Notes under the pieces: model-generated
What the model was told of the DNA's origin: nothing
The model's database searches: none
What the model saw: the letters and a program-made list of their open reading frames with translations, nothing else
Shown: in pieces, positions 20,098 to 29,534 of the stretch
Position numbering within the stretch: the first letter of the stretch is position 1
Layout of the letters: the number at the start of each line of letters is the position of its first letter
Program-made: the position numbers and the translations under genes
Source: Nocardioides jiangsuensis
GTDB lineage: Bacteria; Actinomycetota; Actinomycetes; Propionibacteriales; Nocardioidaceae
Assembly (NCBI RefSeq): GCF_019679455.1
Contig: NZ_JAIEZQ010000003.1
Coordinates: 248,001-312,000, forward strand
Reading direction: 5' to 3'
Length of the DNA: 64,000 bases

Positions 20098-20394
20098 GTG
20101 TCAGCACCCATGCCCGTCGAGATCGAGCAGCCCGAGTCCGATGAGGTCACGAGCGTCGCGCGGCCCTGGGTCACCATCGTGTGGAACGACCCGGTCAACC
20201 TGATGTCGTACGTCACCTACGTGTTCCAGACCTACTTCGGCTACCCGCGCAAGAAGGCCGAGAAGCTGATGCTCGAGGTGCACGAGGACGGGAAGTCCGT
20301 GGTCTCCACCGGCTCTCGCGAGGAGATGGAGCGCGACGTCCAGGCGATGCACGAGTACGGCCTCTGGGCGACCATGGAGAAGGCGACCGAATGA
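20098..20394 (+). CDS. clpS: ATP-dependent Clp protease adaptor ClpS
   Basis: A 98-residue ClpS, the N-degron adaptor delivering substrates to ClpAP/ClpCP. The core [33 protein letters not shown] and the C-terminal helix [20 protein letters not shown] are intact. The GTG start at 20098 is preferred because TAGGAT sits 7 nt upstream; ATG at 20089 would overlap that box. It heads the clpS-DUF2017 pair preceding the cysteine-biosynthesis genes. Confidence 0.94.
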   Translation: MSAPMPVEIEQPESDEVTSVARPWVTIVWNDPVNLMSYVTYVFQTYFGYPRKKAEKLMLEVHEDGKSVVSTGSREEMERDVQAMHEYGLWATMEKATE

Positions 20395-20407
20395 CGAAGG
20401 TGAGGGT

Positions 20408-20992
20408 GTGAGCGAGGGTTTCGTCCGCCACGGCGGCTCGCAGGACGTGGTGGCCACGTTCTCCGGTTTCGAGGCCGACCTGCTGAGGTCCCTGGCCTCG
20501 CAGCTGGTGGAGCTGCTGCGCAACGAGGCGGCCGCCCCCCGGGCCAGCGACCCGCTCGAGGCGATGCTCGACTTCTCCGGGCCCACCACCGAGCCCGAGG
20601 ACCCGGTGCTCGCGCGGCTCTTCCCGACGGCCTACCAGCACGACGAGGAGGCGGCCGGGGAGTTCCGCCGCTTCACCGAGGGCACCTTGCGCGACGGCAA
20701 GGCCCGCAACGCGGTGCTGATGATCGACATGCTCGAGGAGGCGGGCCTCCCGCCGGAGCTCGAGGAGGACGGCCTCTGGATCGACGTGGAGCTCGACCCC
20801 GGCCAGGCGAACGCCTGGTTGCGCTCCTTCACCGACATCCGCCTCGCCCTCGCCACCCGGCTCGGGATCGAGGAGGGCGACGAGGACTACTGGGAGTCCC
20901 TGCCCGAGGAGGACCCCCGCGTGCACGTGCACGACATCTACGAGTGGGTCGGCTACCTCCAGGAGACGCTGGTCCGGGCCCTCTGGGTCTGA
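20408..20992 (+). CDS. DUF2017 family protein
   Basis: A 194-residue acidic protein matching the actinobacterial DUF2017 family (ortholog context Rv1332). It starts by GTG 13 bp after clpS, so it is co-transcribed. The N-terminal helix GFEADLLRSLASQLVELLRNE and the C-terminal WVGYLQETLVRALW are typical. No catalytic motif or membrane segment is visible. Its constant place behind clpS suggests a link to proteolysis, but no function is established. Confidence 0.88.
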   Translation: MSEGFVRHGGSQDVVATFSGFEADLLRSLASQLVELLRNEAAAPRASDPLEAMLDFSGPTTEPEDPVLARLFPTAYQHDEEAAGEFRRFTEGTLRDGKARNAVLMIDMLEEAGLPPELEEDGLWIDVELDPGQANAWLRSFTDIRLALATRLGIEEGDEDYWESLPEEDPRVHVHDIYEWVGYLQETLVRALWV

Positions 20993-21088
20993 GCAGGGTC
21001 CTCCGGGGCCGGGCCGCCGCGTGTCTTAGCATCCGGACGGAGAGCCGGCCGGTGGGGCCGCCGTACGACGTCCGCCTACGCTCGTCCC

Positions 21089-21525
21089 GTGCTGAAGATC
21101 GACCGAGCGACGTACGACGCGATCGTCGCCCACGCCAAGAAGGACCACCCCGACGAGGCCTGTGGTGTCGTCGCCGGCCCCGAGGGCTCGGACCACCCCG
21201 AGCGGTTCGTCCCGATGGTCAACGCTGCCCGCTCGCCCACGTTCTACGAGTTCGACCCCAGCGACCTGCTCGCGCTCTACAAGGAGATGGACGAGCGCGA
21301 CGAGGAGCCGGTGGTGGTCTACCACTCGCACACCGCGACCGAGGCGTACCCGTCGCGCACCGACATCGGCCTGGCGTCGGAGCCCAACGCGCACTATGTG
21401 TTGGTGTCCACACGCGAGCACGGGAATAGCGACGGGCCTGTGGAGTTTAGGTCTTACAGAATCATTGACGGCGCCGTGACCGAGGAAGAGGTCACGGTCA
21501 CCGACGAGCTGAGGAGCAAGGCCTG

Positions 21526-21526
<1 letters not shown>
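21089..21526 (+). CDS. mec: M67-family JAMM metallopeptidase (Mec type)
   Basis: A 145-residue MPN/JAMM zinc peptidase. The full signature is present: E23, H79-S-H81, S89 and D92 (HSH-x7-S-x2-D). In M. tuberculosis the orthologous Mec releases cysteine from the CysO-cysteine adduct. The GTG start at 21089 follows TACGCT by 6 nt (leaderless). It overlaps cysO by one base and begins the mec-cysO-cysM operon for sulfur-carrier cysteine synthesis. Confidence 0.93.
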
Positions 21527-22789
<1,263 letters not shown>

Positions 22790-22840
22790 GCCCAGGACGT
22801 TGGCAGCGGAGATCAAGCGGAGCGACAGCAGGGGAGCAGC

Positions 22841-23503
22841 ATGGTCTACCGCATCCTGAAGGGGCTGCTCGCTGCGGTGTTCCGCCTCGTGTGGCGCCCG
22901 ACGGTGACCGGGGTGGAGAACATCCCGCGCAAGGGTCCGCTCATCCTGGCCAGCAACCACCTGTCCTTCGTCGACAGCATGGTGATCCCGGTGTGCGTGC
23001 CGCGGCAGGTGGTCTTCCTCGCGAAGAGCGACTACTTCACCGGCACCGGGGTCAAGGGCACGCTGATGCGGGCCTGGTTCACCTTCTTCGGGATGATCCC
23101 GGTCGACCGCGACGACACCCGATCCGCACAGGCCTCCCTCGACGCCGCGCTCGGCGTGCTGCGCAAGGACGGCGCCTTCGGCATCTACCCCGAGGGCACC
23201 CGCTCGCGCGACGGGCTGCTCTACCGCGGCAAGACCGGGGTGGCCTGGCTCGCGCTCGCCACCGGGGCGCCCGTCGTACCCGTGGCCGTGGTCGGCACCG
23301 AGAAGCTCCAGCCCGTCGGCTCACGTCTGCCCCGCCTGGCGAAGGTGGAGGTCCACTTCGGCCGCCCGATCGAGGTGCGGGGCCGGTACGAGGGGGTCCC
23401 CGCCGCGCGGGCGCGCCGGGAGGTGACCGACGAGATCATGACGGCGATCCACGCCATGTCCGGCCAGGAGCTCGCCGGCCGCTACAACGAGCGGTCCAGC
23501 TGA
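22841..23503 (+). CDS. 1-acyl-glycerol-3-phosphate acyltransferase (PlsC family)
   Basis: A 220-residue membrane-associated acyltransferase. Motif I is NHLSFVD with H40 and D45; motif III is YPEGTRSR with E118-G-T-R121. A hydrophobic N-terminal helix (LLAAVFRLVW) probably tethers it to the membrane. It would acylate lysophosphatidate in phospholipid synthesis. A purine-rich AGGGGAG precedes the ATG. It replaces the rhomboid gene found at this place in M. tuberculosis. Confidence 0.9.
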   Translation: MVYRILKGLLAAVFRLVWRPTVTGVENIPRKGPLILASNHLSFVDSMVIPVCVPRQVVFLAKSDYFTGTGVKGTLMRAWFTFFGMIPVDRDDTRSAQASLDAALGVLRKDGAFGIYPEGTRSRDGLLYRGKTGVAWLALATGAPVVPVAVVGTEKLQPVGSRLPRLAKVEVHFGRPIEVRGRYEGVPAARARREVTDEIMTAIHAMSGQELAGRYNERSS

Positions 23504-23545
23504 CCGGTCCCGCCCGCGTCTTCCCGGGGCCTAGCCGGGTCGATT

Positions 23546-23568
23546 GCCCGCAGCCGGTGCCGGTGATC
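23546..23568. repeat. Direct repeat, copy 1
   Basis: Consensus GCCCGCAGCNGGTGCCGNTG followed by ATC. It matches copy 2 (24301-24323) at 21 of 23 positions and both are followed by a CCCCGC element. It lies inside the 3' end of the truncated DUF559-like frame. Confidence 0.6.
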
Positions 23569-24300
23569 GCCCCGCTGGCCGTTGACGGCGCAGCCCGGCC
23601 CACAGGGGCGTGCCGCGCCCGGCCAGCCGCGCCGCTGCAGGACGCCGGCGACGCGTACGGCGGTGGCACAGGCGTGCTGGTCCACGTGGCGCCAGGACAG
23701 TCGCAGCGTCAGCGAGTCACCGGCCGCGGCCACGAGGTCTCGCTCCATGTCGCGCCAACGGTCCCGGACCAGCTCGTGGCCGACCCTCCCGTCGAGCTCC
23801 ACGACGAGCGCGAACCGCGGATACTCCACGTCGCGGAAGACCACCCCGCCTGAGGCACGGGCGACCGCTTGCCGCTCCCCGCGGGGCAGGCCGTGCGCCC
23901 GCTCCACGCGTGACAGGTACCCCTGCTCGAGCACCGAGAACGCCCCCTCGGCGACGTCGCCCAGCGTCGAGCGCAACCATGCCCCGTGGCGCAGTCGCCG
24001 CCGCCGGCCCAGGGCATCGAGCAGCCGCGCGGCGGTGGTCCTGTGCTGCTGGCACAGGTCCGCCGCGACCGCGAGTGCCTCGGTCCGGGCCGACGCGGAC
24101 GCGCACACGTCGAGCACGGCCTCCTCGAGCACCAGCCGCGGCGGGCCGAGGTTCCACCGCACCCGCGCGGGCAGGTCCACCAGGCGGTGCAGCCGCACCC
24201 CGGGGAACTGGACCCTGTTGCGGGGGTGCTCGATCGCCACGTGCACCACGTCCTCGGCGCACCACGACGGCGCACGCCCGGCGCCGTCCGCAGGCCAGAC

Positions 24301-24323
24301 GCCCGCAGCAGGTGCCGATGATC
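24301..24323. repeat. Direct repeat, copy 2
   Basis: Partner of 23546-23568, 755 bp away in the same orientation. It coincides with the point where the DUF559-like gene loses its N-terminal coding part. Confidence 0.6.
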
Positions 24324-24348
24324 GACCCCGCAAGCGCCGGCGCTGCCC

Positions 24349-24813
24349 TCAGGCGTGGTGTGACTCCGCGCAGGGGAAGAACACCTCGGTGCGCGGCTCG
24401 GGCACCTCGGGGCCGTCCAGGTAGAGCTCCCAGGGCTCGCCGGTGGCGACGTACCCGTTGTCGGTGATCCAGTCGCTCGTCGCCTTGTAGGCGTCCCCGA
24501 GCTTCTCGTAGGCGCCGACGTGCATCGTCCGGGCCACCCGGCCGCCGGGCAGCGTCACCGGCTCGACCCGGCCGGAGGCGGAGACGGTGCCCGTCACGGG
24601 GAAGCCCGCCTCGATGTCCCAGCCGCCGTCGTCGGCGGGGCGGTAGCGCGCGAACGGCGCGCCCGCGACGCCCACCCCCTGCTGCTCCGCGGTTCCCACC
24701 ACCTCGCCGAAGACCGAGCCGAGGAAGTCGGCGATGCCGTCGTGGGCGACGTGACCGTGTACGGCGGCCGCGGGCTGCTCCTGGAGGTCGACGAGGCGCA
24801 CTTCGTAGCTCAT
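24349..24813 (-). CDS. GyrI-like / effector-binding-domain protein
   Basis: A 154-residue stand-alone GyrI-like (AraC effector-binding, SRPBCC-adjacent) domain: a VRLVDLQEQPAAAVHGHV opening, then DIEAGFPVTGTV and TLPGGRVARTMHVGAYEKLGDAY, and closing GPEVPEPRTEVFFP. Such proteins bind or hydrolyse small hydrophobic ligands. No HTH is attached. The start at 24813 gives MSYEVRLVDL, the family norm. It sits next to a remnant MFS gene; a former multidrug-resistance pair is plausible but unproven. Confidence 0.85.
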   Translation of the reverse strand: MSYEVRLVDLQEQPAAAVHGHVAHDGIADFLGSVFGEVVGTAEQQGVGVAGAPFARYRPADDGGWDIEAGFPVTGTVSASGRVEPVTLPGGRVARTMHVGAYEKLGDAYKATSDWITDNGYVATGEPWELYLDGPEVPEPRTEVFFPCAESHHA

Positions 24814-24839
24814 GACCCCACCCTGTCGGACGCCGCCCG

Positions 24840-25050
24840 GTGTCCACGAGGGGCGAAGGTCCCGCGGGGTCAGACCACGCGGCGCGCGCGGCCAGCGTCT
24901 CGCGCATCCGGACCGCGACGACGAGGCCGGAGACCGAGCGTGAGCGCGGCGACGGCCCACACGGCTGCACGGACGCCGAACGCGTCGGCGAGCACGCCGG
25001 CCAGGACCGCGCCGACCGTGAACCCGGCCGTGTCCGAGCAGGCCAAGCGC
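24840..25050 (-). pseudogene. Remnant of an MFS transporter (C-terminal end, frameshifted)
   Basis: From about 25037 the minus strand encodes DTAGFTVGAVLAGVLADAFG and RAAVWAVAALT, which is the penultimate loop and last helices of an actinobacterial MFS permease. Near 24930-24940 the match moves to another frame and continues SGLVVAVRMRETL, the usual C terminus. All N-terminal helices are missing. This 339-bp stretch between the GyrI-like gene and murI is thus a decayed gene plus an operator-like site, not empty spacer. Confidence 0.65.
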
Positions 25051-25082
25051 ATTCCCCTGGGGGTATTCCACCCCTGGGGGCG
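25051..25082. promoter_or_regulatory. Candidate CsoR-family operator (double GC-palindrome)
   Basis: ATTCCCCTGGGGGTATT (25051-25067) closely resembles the ATACCCC-GGGGTAT type operators of CsoR-family repressors (copper, persulfide or formaldehyde sensors). A second CCACCCCTGGGGG (25068-25080) follows at once. It abuts the start of the MFS remnant and precedes the leaderless murI promoter by 60 bp. No csoR gene lies in the window. The family assignment rests on motif recall. Confidence 0.5.
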
Positions 25083-25152
25083 TGACCACCGTCGCAGGTG
25101 ACGTGGGTCGCTCGCGCGTGAGGTGGGCGTGGCGAGCCATTAGCCTGATCGC

Positions 25153-25959
25153 GTGGCGGACGCACCTATCGGGATCTTCGACTCAGGCTTCGGTGGACTC
25201 ACCGTGGCCCGTGCGGTCATCGACCAGCTGCCGCACGAGCCCGTCCTCTACCTCGGCGACACCGCCCGCCAGCCCTACGGCCCCAAGCCGATCGGGGAGG
25301 TGCGCGAGTACGCCCTCGAGTGCCTCGACCACCTCGTCGACCAGGGCGTCAAGGCGCTCGTCATCGCGTGCAACTCCGCCAGCGCCGCCGTCCTCCGCGA
25401 CGCCCGCGAGCGCTACCCGGTGCCCGTGGTCGAGGTGATCTTCCCGGCCACCCGGCGCGCGGTCGCCGCCAGCCGCACCGGCCGGATCGGCGTGATCTGC
25501 ACCCGGGCGACCGCCGAGTCGATGGCGTACGACGACGCCTTCGCCGCCGCGCCGCACGTGCTGCTGCACACCCAGGCGTGCCCGCGCTTCGTGGAGTTCG
25601 TGGAGGCCGGCGTCACCAGCGGAGACGAGCTGATCAAGGTCGCCCACGAGTACCTCGACCCGCTGGTCTCGCACGGCGTGGACACGCTCGTCCTCGGCTG
25701 CACGCACTACCCGCTGCTGACCGGCGTCCTGTCCCTGGTGATGGGCGACCAGGTCACCCTGGTCTCCAGCGCGGAGGAGACCGCGAAGGACGTCTACAAG
25801 CTCCTCGTCCGGCACGGCCTCGAGCGCGACCCCGACCTCGGGCCGCCCGAGCACCGGTTCCTCACCACCGGGTCGCCCGCGGAGTTCGAGCGGATCGGCC
25901 GCCGGTTCCTCGGCCCGGAGATGCGCGGCGTGAACCAGTTCGCCTGGGTGCGCGCATGA
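25153..25959 (+). CDS. murI: Glutamate racemase
   Basis: A 268-residue cofactor-independent racemase supplying D-glutamate for peptidoglycan. The two catalytic cysteines are C73 (IACNSA) and C183 (LGCTHYP). The substrate loop [11 protein letters not shown] and TARQPYG are conserved. The GTG start lies 6 nt after TAGCCT (25141-25146), so it is leaderless. It is followed after 94 bp by the MBL-fold gene, the same order as Rv1338-Rv1339. Confidence 0.96.
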   Translation: MADAPIGIFDSGFGGLTVARAVIDQLPHEPVLYLGDTARQPYGPKPIGEVREYALECLDHLVDQGVKALVIACNSASAAVLRDARERYPVPVVEVIFPATRRAVAASRTGRIGVICTRATAESMAYDDAFAAAPHVLLHTQACPRFVEFVEAGVTSGDELIKVAHEYLDPLVSHGVDTLVLGCTHYPLLTGVLSLVMGDQVTLVSSAEETAKDVYKLLVRHGLERDPDLGPPEHRFLTTGSPAEFERIGRRFLGPEMRGVNQFAWVRA

Positions 25960-26053
25960 GCACCTCACCAGACCGCACGCTGCGCTCGCGTTTCCGCGGG
26001 GGCCCGCATCAGCGCCGCCCGAGCGCCGCCCCGCGCTGCTCCGGGGGGCCGGC

Positions 26054-26815
26054 GTGAGGCTCACCGTCGTCGGCTGCTCGGGGTCCTACCCGGGCCCGGA
26101 CTCGCCGGCCAGCTGCTACCTCGTGGAGGCCGACCAGGACGGGCGCACCTGGCGGGTCCTGCTCGACCTGGGCAGCGGCGCGCTCGGCCGGCTGCACCGG
26201 CACGCCGACCCGCTGAGCATCGACGGGGTCTTCATCAGTCACCTGCACCCGGACCACTGGTTCGACATGAGCGGCTACTACGTGCTGCGCAAGTACCACC
26301 CGGCCGGCGCCCCTCCGCGCATCCCGGTCTACGGTCCACGCGGAGTGGCGAAGCGGCTGGCCGAGGCCTACGGCCTCGCGGAGAACCCCGGGATGACCGA
26401 GGAGTTCGACTTCCACGAGTACGACGACGAGGGGACCGTCTCGGTCGGCCCGCTGACCGTCGAGGTCAGGCGGGTGCTGCACCCCGTCGACGCCTACGCG
26501 ATGCGGGTCACCAGCCAGGGTCGCTCCCTCGTCTACAGCGGCGACACGGCCCGTTGCGAAGCGCTCGTCGACCTTGCCCGCGACACCGACCTGCTCGTCG
26601 CAGAGGCCAGCTTCCGGGAGGGCGAGGAGAACCCGCCCGAGCTCCACATGACCGGCAAGGAAGCTGCCGAGACGGCGGTGCGCGCCGGTGCGGGTCGGCT
26701 CGTCCTGACGCACATCCCGCCGTGGTACGACCCGAAGGACGCGCTCGAGGAGGCCCGCCCGGTGTTCGAGGGGCCTCTCGAGCTCGCCGTCTGCGGGGCG
26801 ACGTACGACCTCTGA
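26054..26815 (+). CDS. MBL-fold hydrolase, Rv1339-like cAMP phosphodiesterase candidate
   Basis: A 253-residue metallo-beta-lactamase-fold protein with the binuclear zinc motif HLHPDH (63-68), later ligands in RRVLHPVD, YSGDT and LTHIPPWYD. It is at the Rv1339 position next to murI. Rv1339 has been reported as an atypical class II cAMP phosphodiesterase, so the same role is inferred. A GTG start at 26054 gives VRLTVVGCSGSYPGPDSPAS, the family N terminus. Confidence 0.88.
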   Translation: MRLTVVGCSGSYPGPDSPASCYLVEADQDGRTWRVLLDLGSGALGRLHRHADPLSIDGVFISHLHPDHWFDMSGYYVLRKYHPAGAPPRIPVYGPRGVAKRLAEAYGLAENPGMTEEFDFHEYDDEGTVSVGPLTVEVRRVLHPVDAYAMRVTSQGRSLVYSGDTARCEALVDLARDTDLLVAEASFREGEENPPELHMTGKEAAETAVRAGAGRLVLTHIPPWYDPKDALEEARPVFEGPLELAVCGATYDL

Positions 26816-26825
26816 CGGAGTGGCG

Positions 26826-27185
26826 TCACTCGACCCGAGGCTGCGGCTTGAAGCGGCGCACCTCATGGGGCCAGCCGCAGGCCTCCGCGATCTTGCCCGC
26901 CCACATCGTCGCGGCCTCGTCGTCGGCCACGTCCACGACGGCGAACCCGCCCAGGAACTCCTTGGTCTCGACGTAGGGTCCGTCGGTGATCACCACGGTG
27001 CCACCGGTGGGGTCGGCGCTGTAGACCGGGCCGTCCTCCTCCTCGAGACCCCCGGCGAAGACGTACACGCCGGCAGCCTTCATCTCGTTGACCACCGCCA
27101 TGGCGAGCGGTCCGCGCCCGCGGAACCACTCCTCGGTGTGGTCGCCCACCCACTGCTGGTTGAAGTAGAGGAGGTACTCGGGCAT
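26826..27185 (-). CDS. YciI/DGPF-domain protein
   Basis: A 119-residue YCII-related protein with the family pattern: PEYLLYFNQQ opening, DGPYVETKEFLGGFAVVDV core (a DGPF-type motif) and closing VRRFKPQPR-like end. YciI-like proteins are dimeric ferredoxin-fold proteins with a conserved His-Asp pair; the actinobacterial ones are often linked to ECF sigma factors. Start ATG at 27185 follows GGAGCAG. It converges with the MBL gene and lies at the 3' edge of the 16-kb minus-strand block. Confidence 0.85.
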   Translation of the reverse strand: MPEYLLYFNQQWVGDHTEEWFRGRGPLAMAVVNEMKAAGVYVFAGGLEEEDGPVYSADPTGGTVVITDGPYVETKEFLGGFAVVDVADDEAATMWAGKIAEACGWPHEVRRFKPQPRVE

Positions 27186-27395
27186 GACTGCTCCTTCTGC
27201 TCCTTCTGCTCGGGCGGACCCAGCGGACCGCGTTCACCTACCCCACGAACGGCGACAGGCGAATCCGACACGGTGGTACCGGAATTGAAACACCGGCGTG
27301 AGGTGGCAGCGGAGAGCACTCGCACGCTCATCGGCTAGGAGATCCGGGAGAGCGAGGGGTGCTCAGCGCGTAGCGGAGGACAGGGGACAGGGCGG

Positions 27396-29228
27396 TCAGG
27401 CGGCCTTGGCCTGCCGCTCGGCCTCGGAGATCGCCCATGCCGCGTTGACCAGGCCGATGTGGCTGAAGGCCTGCGGGAAGTTCCCGAGCAGCTCCCCGGT
27501 CTCGGGGTCCACCTCCTCGGCGAGGAGGCCGACGTCGTTCACGTACTTGGCGGCGCCCTCGAACACTGCGCGGGCCCGGTCGAGGCGACCGGCCATCGCC
27601 AGGGCCTGGGCGAGCCAGAACGTGCAGAGCAGGAAGGTGCCCTCCTCGCCGGCCAGGCCGTCCACCCCCTCCTCGGTGTGGTAGCGGTAGACTAGGCCGC
27701 GGTCGTCGGTGAGCCGCTCCTCGATCGCGTCGATGGTGGCGAGCACCCGCGGGTCGGTGGCGGGGAGGAAGCCGACGATCGGCAGCATCAGGTTCGACGC
27801 GTCGAGGGCGTCGGTCCCGAAGTGCTGGGTGAACGCACCGGCCGAGTCGCTCCAGCCGTCGCGGATGACTGCCTCGGAGATCTCGTCGCGGGTCCGCTTC
27901 CACTCCTCGACCCGCGACCGGTCGCCGATTACGTCGGCGAGCTCGATGGCGCGGTCGAGCGCGACCCAGCACATCACCTTGGAGTAGAGGAAGTGCTGCG
28001 GGTCGCCGCGGACCTCCCAGATCCCCTGGTCGGGCTCGCGCCAGCGGACCGCGGCGGCGTCGGCGAGGGCGACGAGGAAGCGGCGCGTGTCCTCGTCGAG
28101 GCCCGCCAGCTGGTCGGAGAGCCGGTGTGCCGCACCGAGCAGCTCGCCGTAGACGTCGACCTGCTGCTGGTTCCAGGCGCCGTTGCCCGCGCGGACCGGG
28201 CTGCTGCCGCGCCACCCGTCGAGGTGGTCGAGCGTGCGCTCGGTGAGGTCATGCTCGCCGCCGATCCCGAACATGATCTGGAGGGCTTTCTCCGGGCCCA
28301 CGCCGGTGGCGGCCGCCGTGGCCATGAAGGAGAAGAAGTCCGTCGCCTCGTCCGGGCAGGCCGCCACCCACAGCGCCTCCATGGTCAGGCTCGCGTCGCG
28401 GACCCAGGAGTAGCGGTAGTCCCAGTTGCGCTCACCGCCCACGGCCTCGGGGAGCGACGTGGTGGCCGCGGCGACGATGGCGCCGCTCGGTTGGTAGGTC
28501 AGGGACTGGAGGACCCGGCCGCTGATGTGCACGAGGTCGCGCCACGGGCCGTCGTAGGTCTGGTGCAGCGATGACCACGACCGCCATGCCTCGAGCGTGC
28601 GCTGGGTCATCTCGATGAGCTCGGACTCGGAGTGGACCCGCGCCGGGGTCTCGCTCAGCGTCGACCGGTGGAGGGCGAAGCGCAGCGTCTCGCCCTCGCG
28701 GATCCGGACCCGCCCGGTGCCGGTGCCGGTGTCGAGGTGGAGGTCGACGGGGGTGGTCAGCACGAGCCACTCGGCCCCGCCGCGCGCGGTGACGCCGCCG
28801 GGAACCTGGGAGAGCAGGGGTACGACGAGCCCGTACTCCGGCCGGGGAGCGTAGGAGACCTCGACCTCCACCTCGCCCGCGGTGCAGCTGAGGCTGCGCA
28901 GGAGGATGTGCGGGGCGTTCCGGCCGATGGCGTGCCCCTCGTTGTGAGGTCCCATGGCGAGGGCGTCGGTCAAGACGACCGTGCCGCCGCCGGTGTCGAA
29001 GGTCGTCTCGAGCACCAGCGTCTCGTCGACGTACCGGCGCGTGGTGGTGAAGTCGCCGACGGGCCGGATCGACCAGTGGCCTGCGTTCTCCCCGAGCAGC
29101 CGCCCCATGATCGACGGGCTGTCGAAACGGGGGAAGGTCAGCCACTCGACGGAGCCCTCCTTGTCCACCAGGGCGCTGGAGTGGCAGTCGGAGAGAAGCG
29201 CGTGGTCGGCGATGGCGGTGGTGCTCAT
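27396..29228 (-). CDS. Glycoside hydrolase family 15 protein (trehalase/glucoamylase-like)
   Basis: A 610-residue cytosolic GH15 protein. An N-terminal beta-sandwich (~10-220; LLSDCHSSALVDKEGSVEWLTFPRFDSPSIMGRLL-type start split over two lines of the family) precedes an (alpha/alpha)6 barrel with the signature GGERNWDYRYSWVRDAS and a late NFPQAFSHIGLVNAA. Relatives are alpha,alpha-trehalases or glucan-releasing enzymes. No signal peptide is seen. The ATG at 29228 is 7 nt from the small upstream gene. It is the distal gene of the minus-strand cluster. Confidence 0.92.
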   Translation of the reverse strand: MSTTAIADHALLSDCHSSALVDKEGSVEWLTFPRFDSPSIMGRLLGENAGHWSIRPVGDFTTTRRYVDETLVLETTFDTGGGTVVLTDALAMGPHNEGHAIGRNAPHILLRSLSCTAGEVEVEVSYAPRPEYGLVVPLLSQVPGGVTARGGAEWLVLTTPVDLHLDTGTGTGRVRIREGETLRFALHRSTLSETPARVHSESELIEMTQRTLEAWRSWSSLHQTYDGPWRDLVHISGRVLQSLTYQPSGAIVAAATTSLPEAVGGERNWDYRYSWVRDASLTMEALWVAACPDEATDFFSFMATAAATGVGPEKALQIMFGIGGEHDLTERTLDHLDGWRGSSPVRAGNGAWNQQQVDVYGELLGAAHRLSDQLAGLDEDTRRFLVALADAAAVRWREPDQGIWEVRGDPQHFLYSKVMCWVALDRAIELADVIGDRSRVEEWKRTRDEISEAVIRDGWSDSAGAFTQHFGTDALDASNLMLPIVGFLPATDPRVLATIDAIEERLTDDRGLVYRYHTEEGVDGLAGEEGTFLLCTFWLAQALAMAGRLDRARAVFEGAAKYVNDVGLLAEEVDPETGELLGNFPQAFSHIGLVNAAWAISEAERQAKAA

Positions 29229-29235
29229 GGGTTCC

Positions 29236-29433
29236 TCACAACAAGATGTCTTGGGCGGTTTCGGGTGGGCAGCCGCCGGCCAGGAGGCCGAGGGCACGGT
29301 GCAGGTCGACGTCGCGGCTGGTGGCCAGCGTCATGGCGACGTCCGGCGGGCAGTGAGCGGCGCGGAGCCGCTCGAACCGCCAGAGCTCGACGTGTGGGTC
29401 GTCGACGGGTGCCGCGATGGTGGTGGTGTTCAT
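29236..29433 (-). CDS. Small conserved hypothetical protein (65 aa)
   Basis: A 65-residue protein with pattern ELWRFERLRAAHCPPDVA ... DVDLHRALGLLAGGCPPETA. It resembles short proteins found beside GH15 and stress genes in Nocardioides, with a repeated 'GCPP' element. AGGA precedes the ATG by 7 nt. It ends 7 nt before the GH15 start and follows a TGTAACGC promoter-like motif, so it probably heads a two-gene transcript. Function unknown. Confidence 0.7.
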   Translation of the reverse strand: MNTTTIAAPVDDPHVELWRFERLRAAHCPPDVAMTLATSRDVDLHRALGLLAGGCPPETAQDILL

Positions 29434-29471
29434 GGTGTCCTCCGCTGTTGGTGGCGAGTCCCTGATGAACA

Positions 29472-29498
29472 GTCATCGAGAGCGGTCCCGGCGTTACA
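29472..29498 (-). promoter_or_regulatory. Candidate ECF promoter, site C
   Basis: On the minus strand TGTAACGC (29498-29491) is followed after 13 nt by GATGAC (29477-29472), about 39 nt before the 65-aa gene. The same TGTAACGC-N13-NANGAC layout occurs at two other gaps of this cluster. Confidence 0.5.
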
Positions 29499-29534
29499 GC
29501 GCTCCGGCGGTTTCGTCGGCCGGTCCGGTCGGGG

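Larger units (their letters stand above)
23482..24333 (-). pseudogene. 5'-truncated DUF559-like / AbiEi-associated protein remnant
   Basis: The frame encodes the C-terminal two thirds of a family abundant in Nocardioides: ...GVRLHRLVDLP..., EEAVLDVC, DVAEGAFSVLEQGYLSRVERAHGLPRG, VVELDGRVGH, and the closing GAARPCGPGC. The usual ~100-residue N-terminal HTH part is absent, because the frame begins directly beside the neighbouring gene's stop. Only a TTG is available as start. The C terminus also overruns the usual end and crosses the acyltransferase stop. A 23-bp direct repeat brackets the fragment (23546-23568 and 24301-24323). Probably non-functional. Confidence 0.65.

Noticed and set aside
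27186-27395. Possible gene in the 210-bp gap upstream of the YciI gene
   Set aside because: No frame with start, ribosome site and family similarity. It holds only a weak inverted repeat (CGGTG...CACCG).
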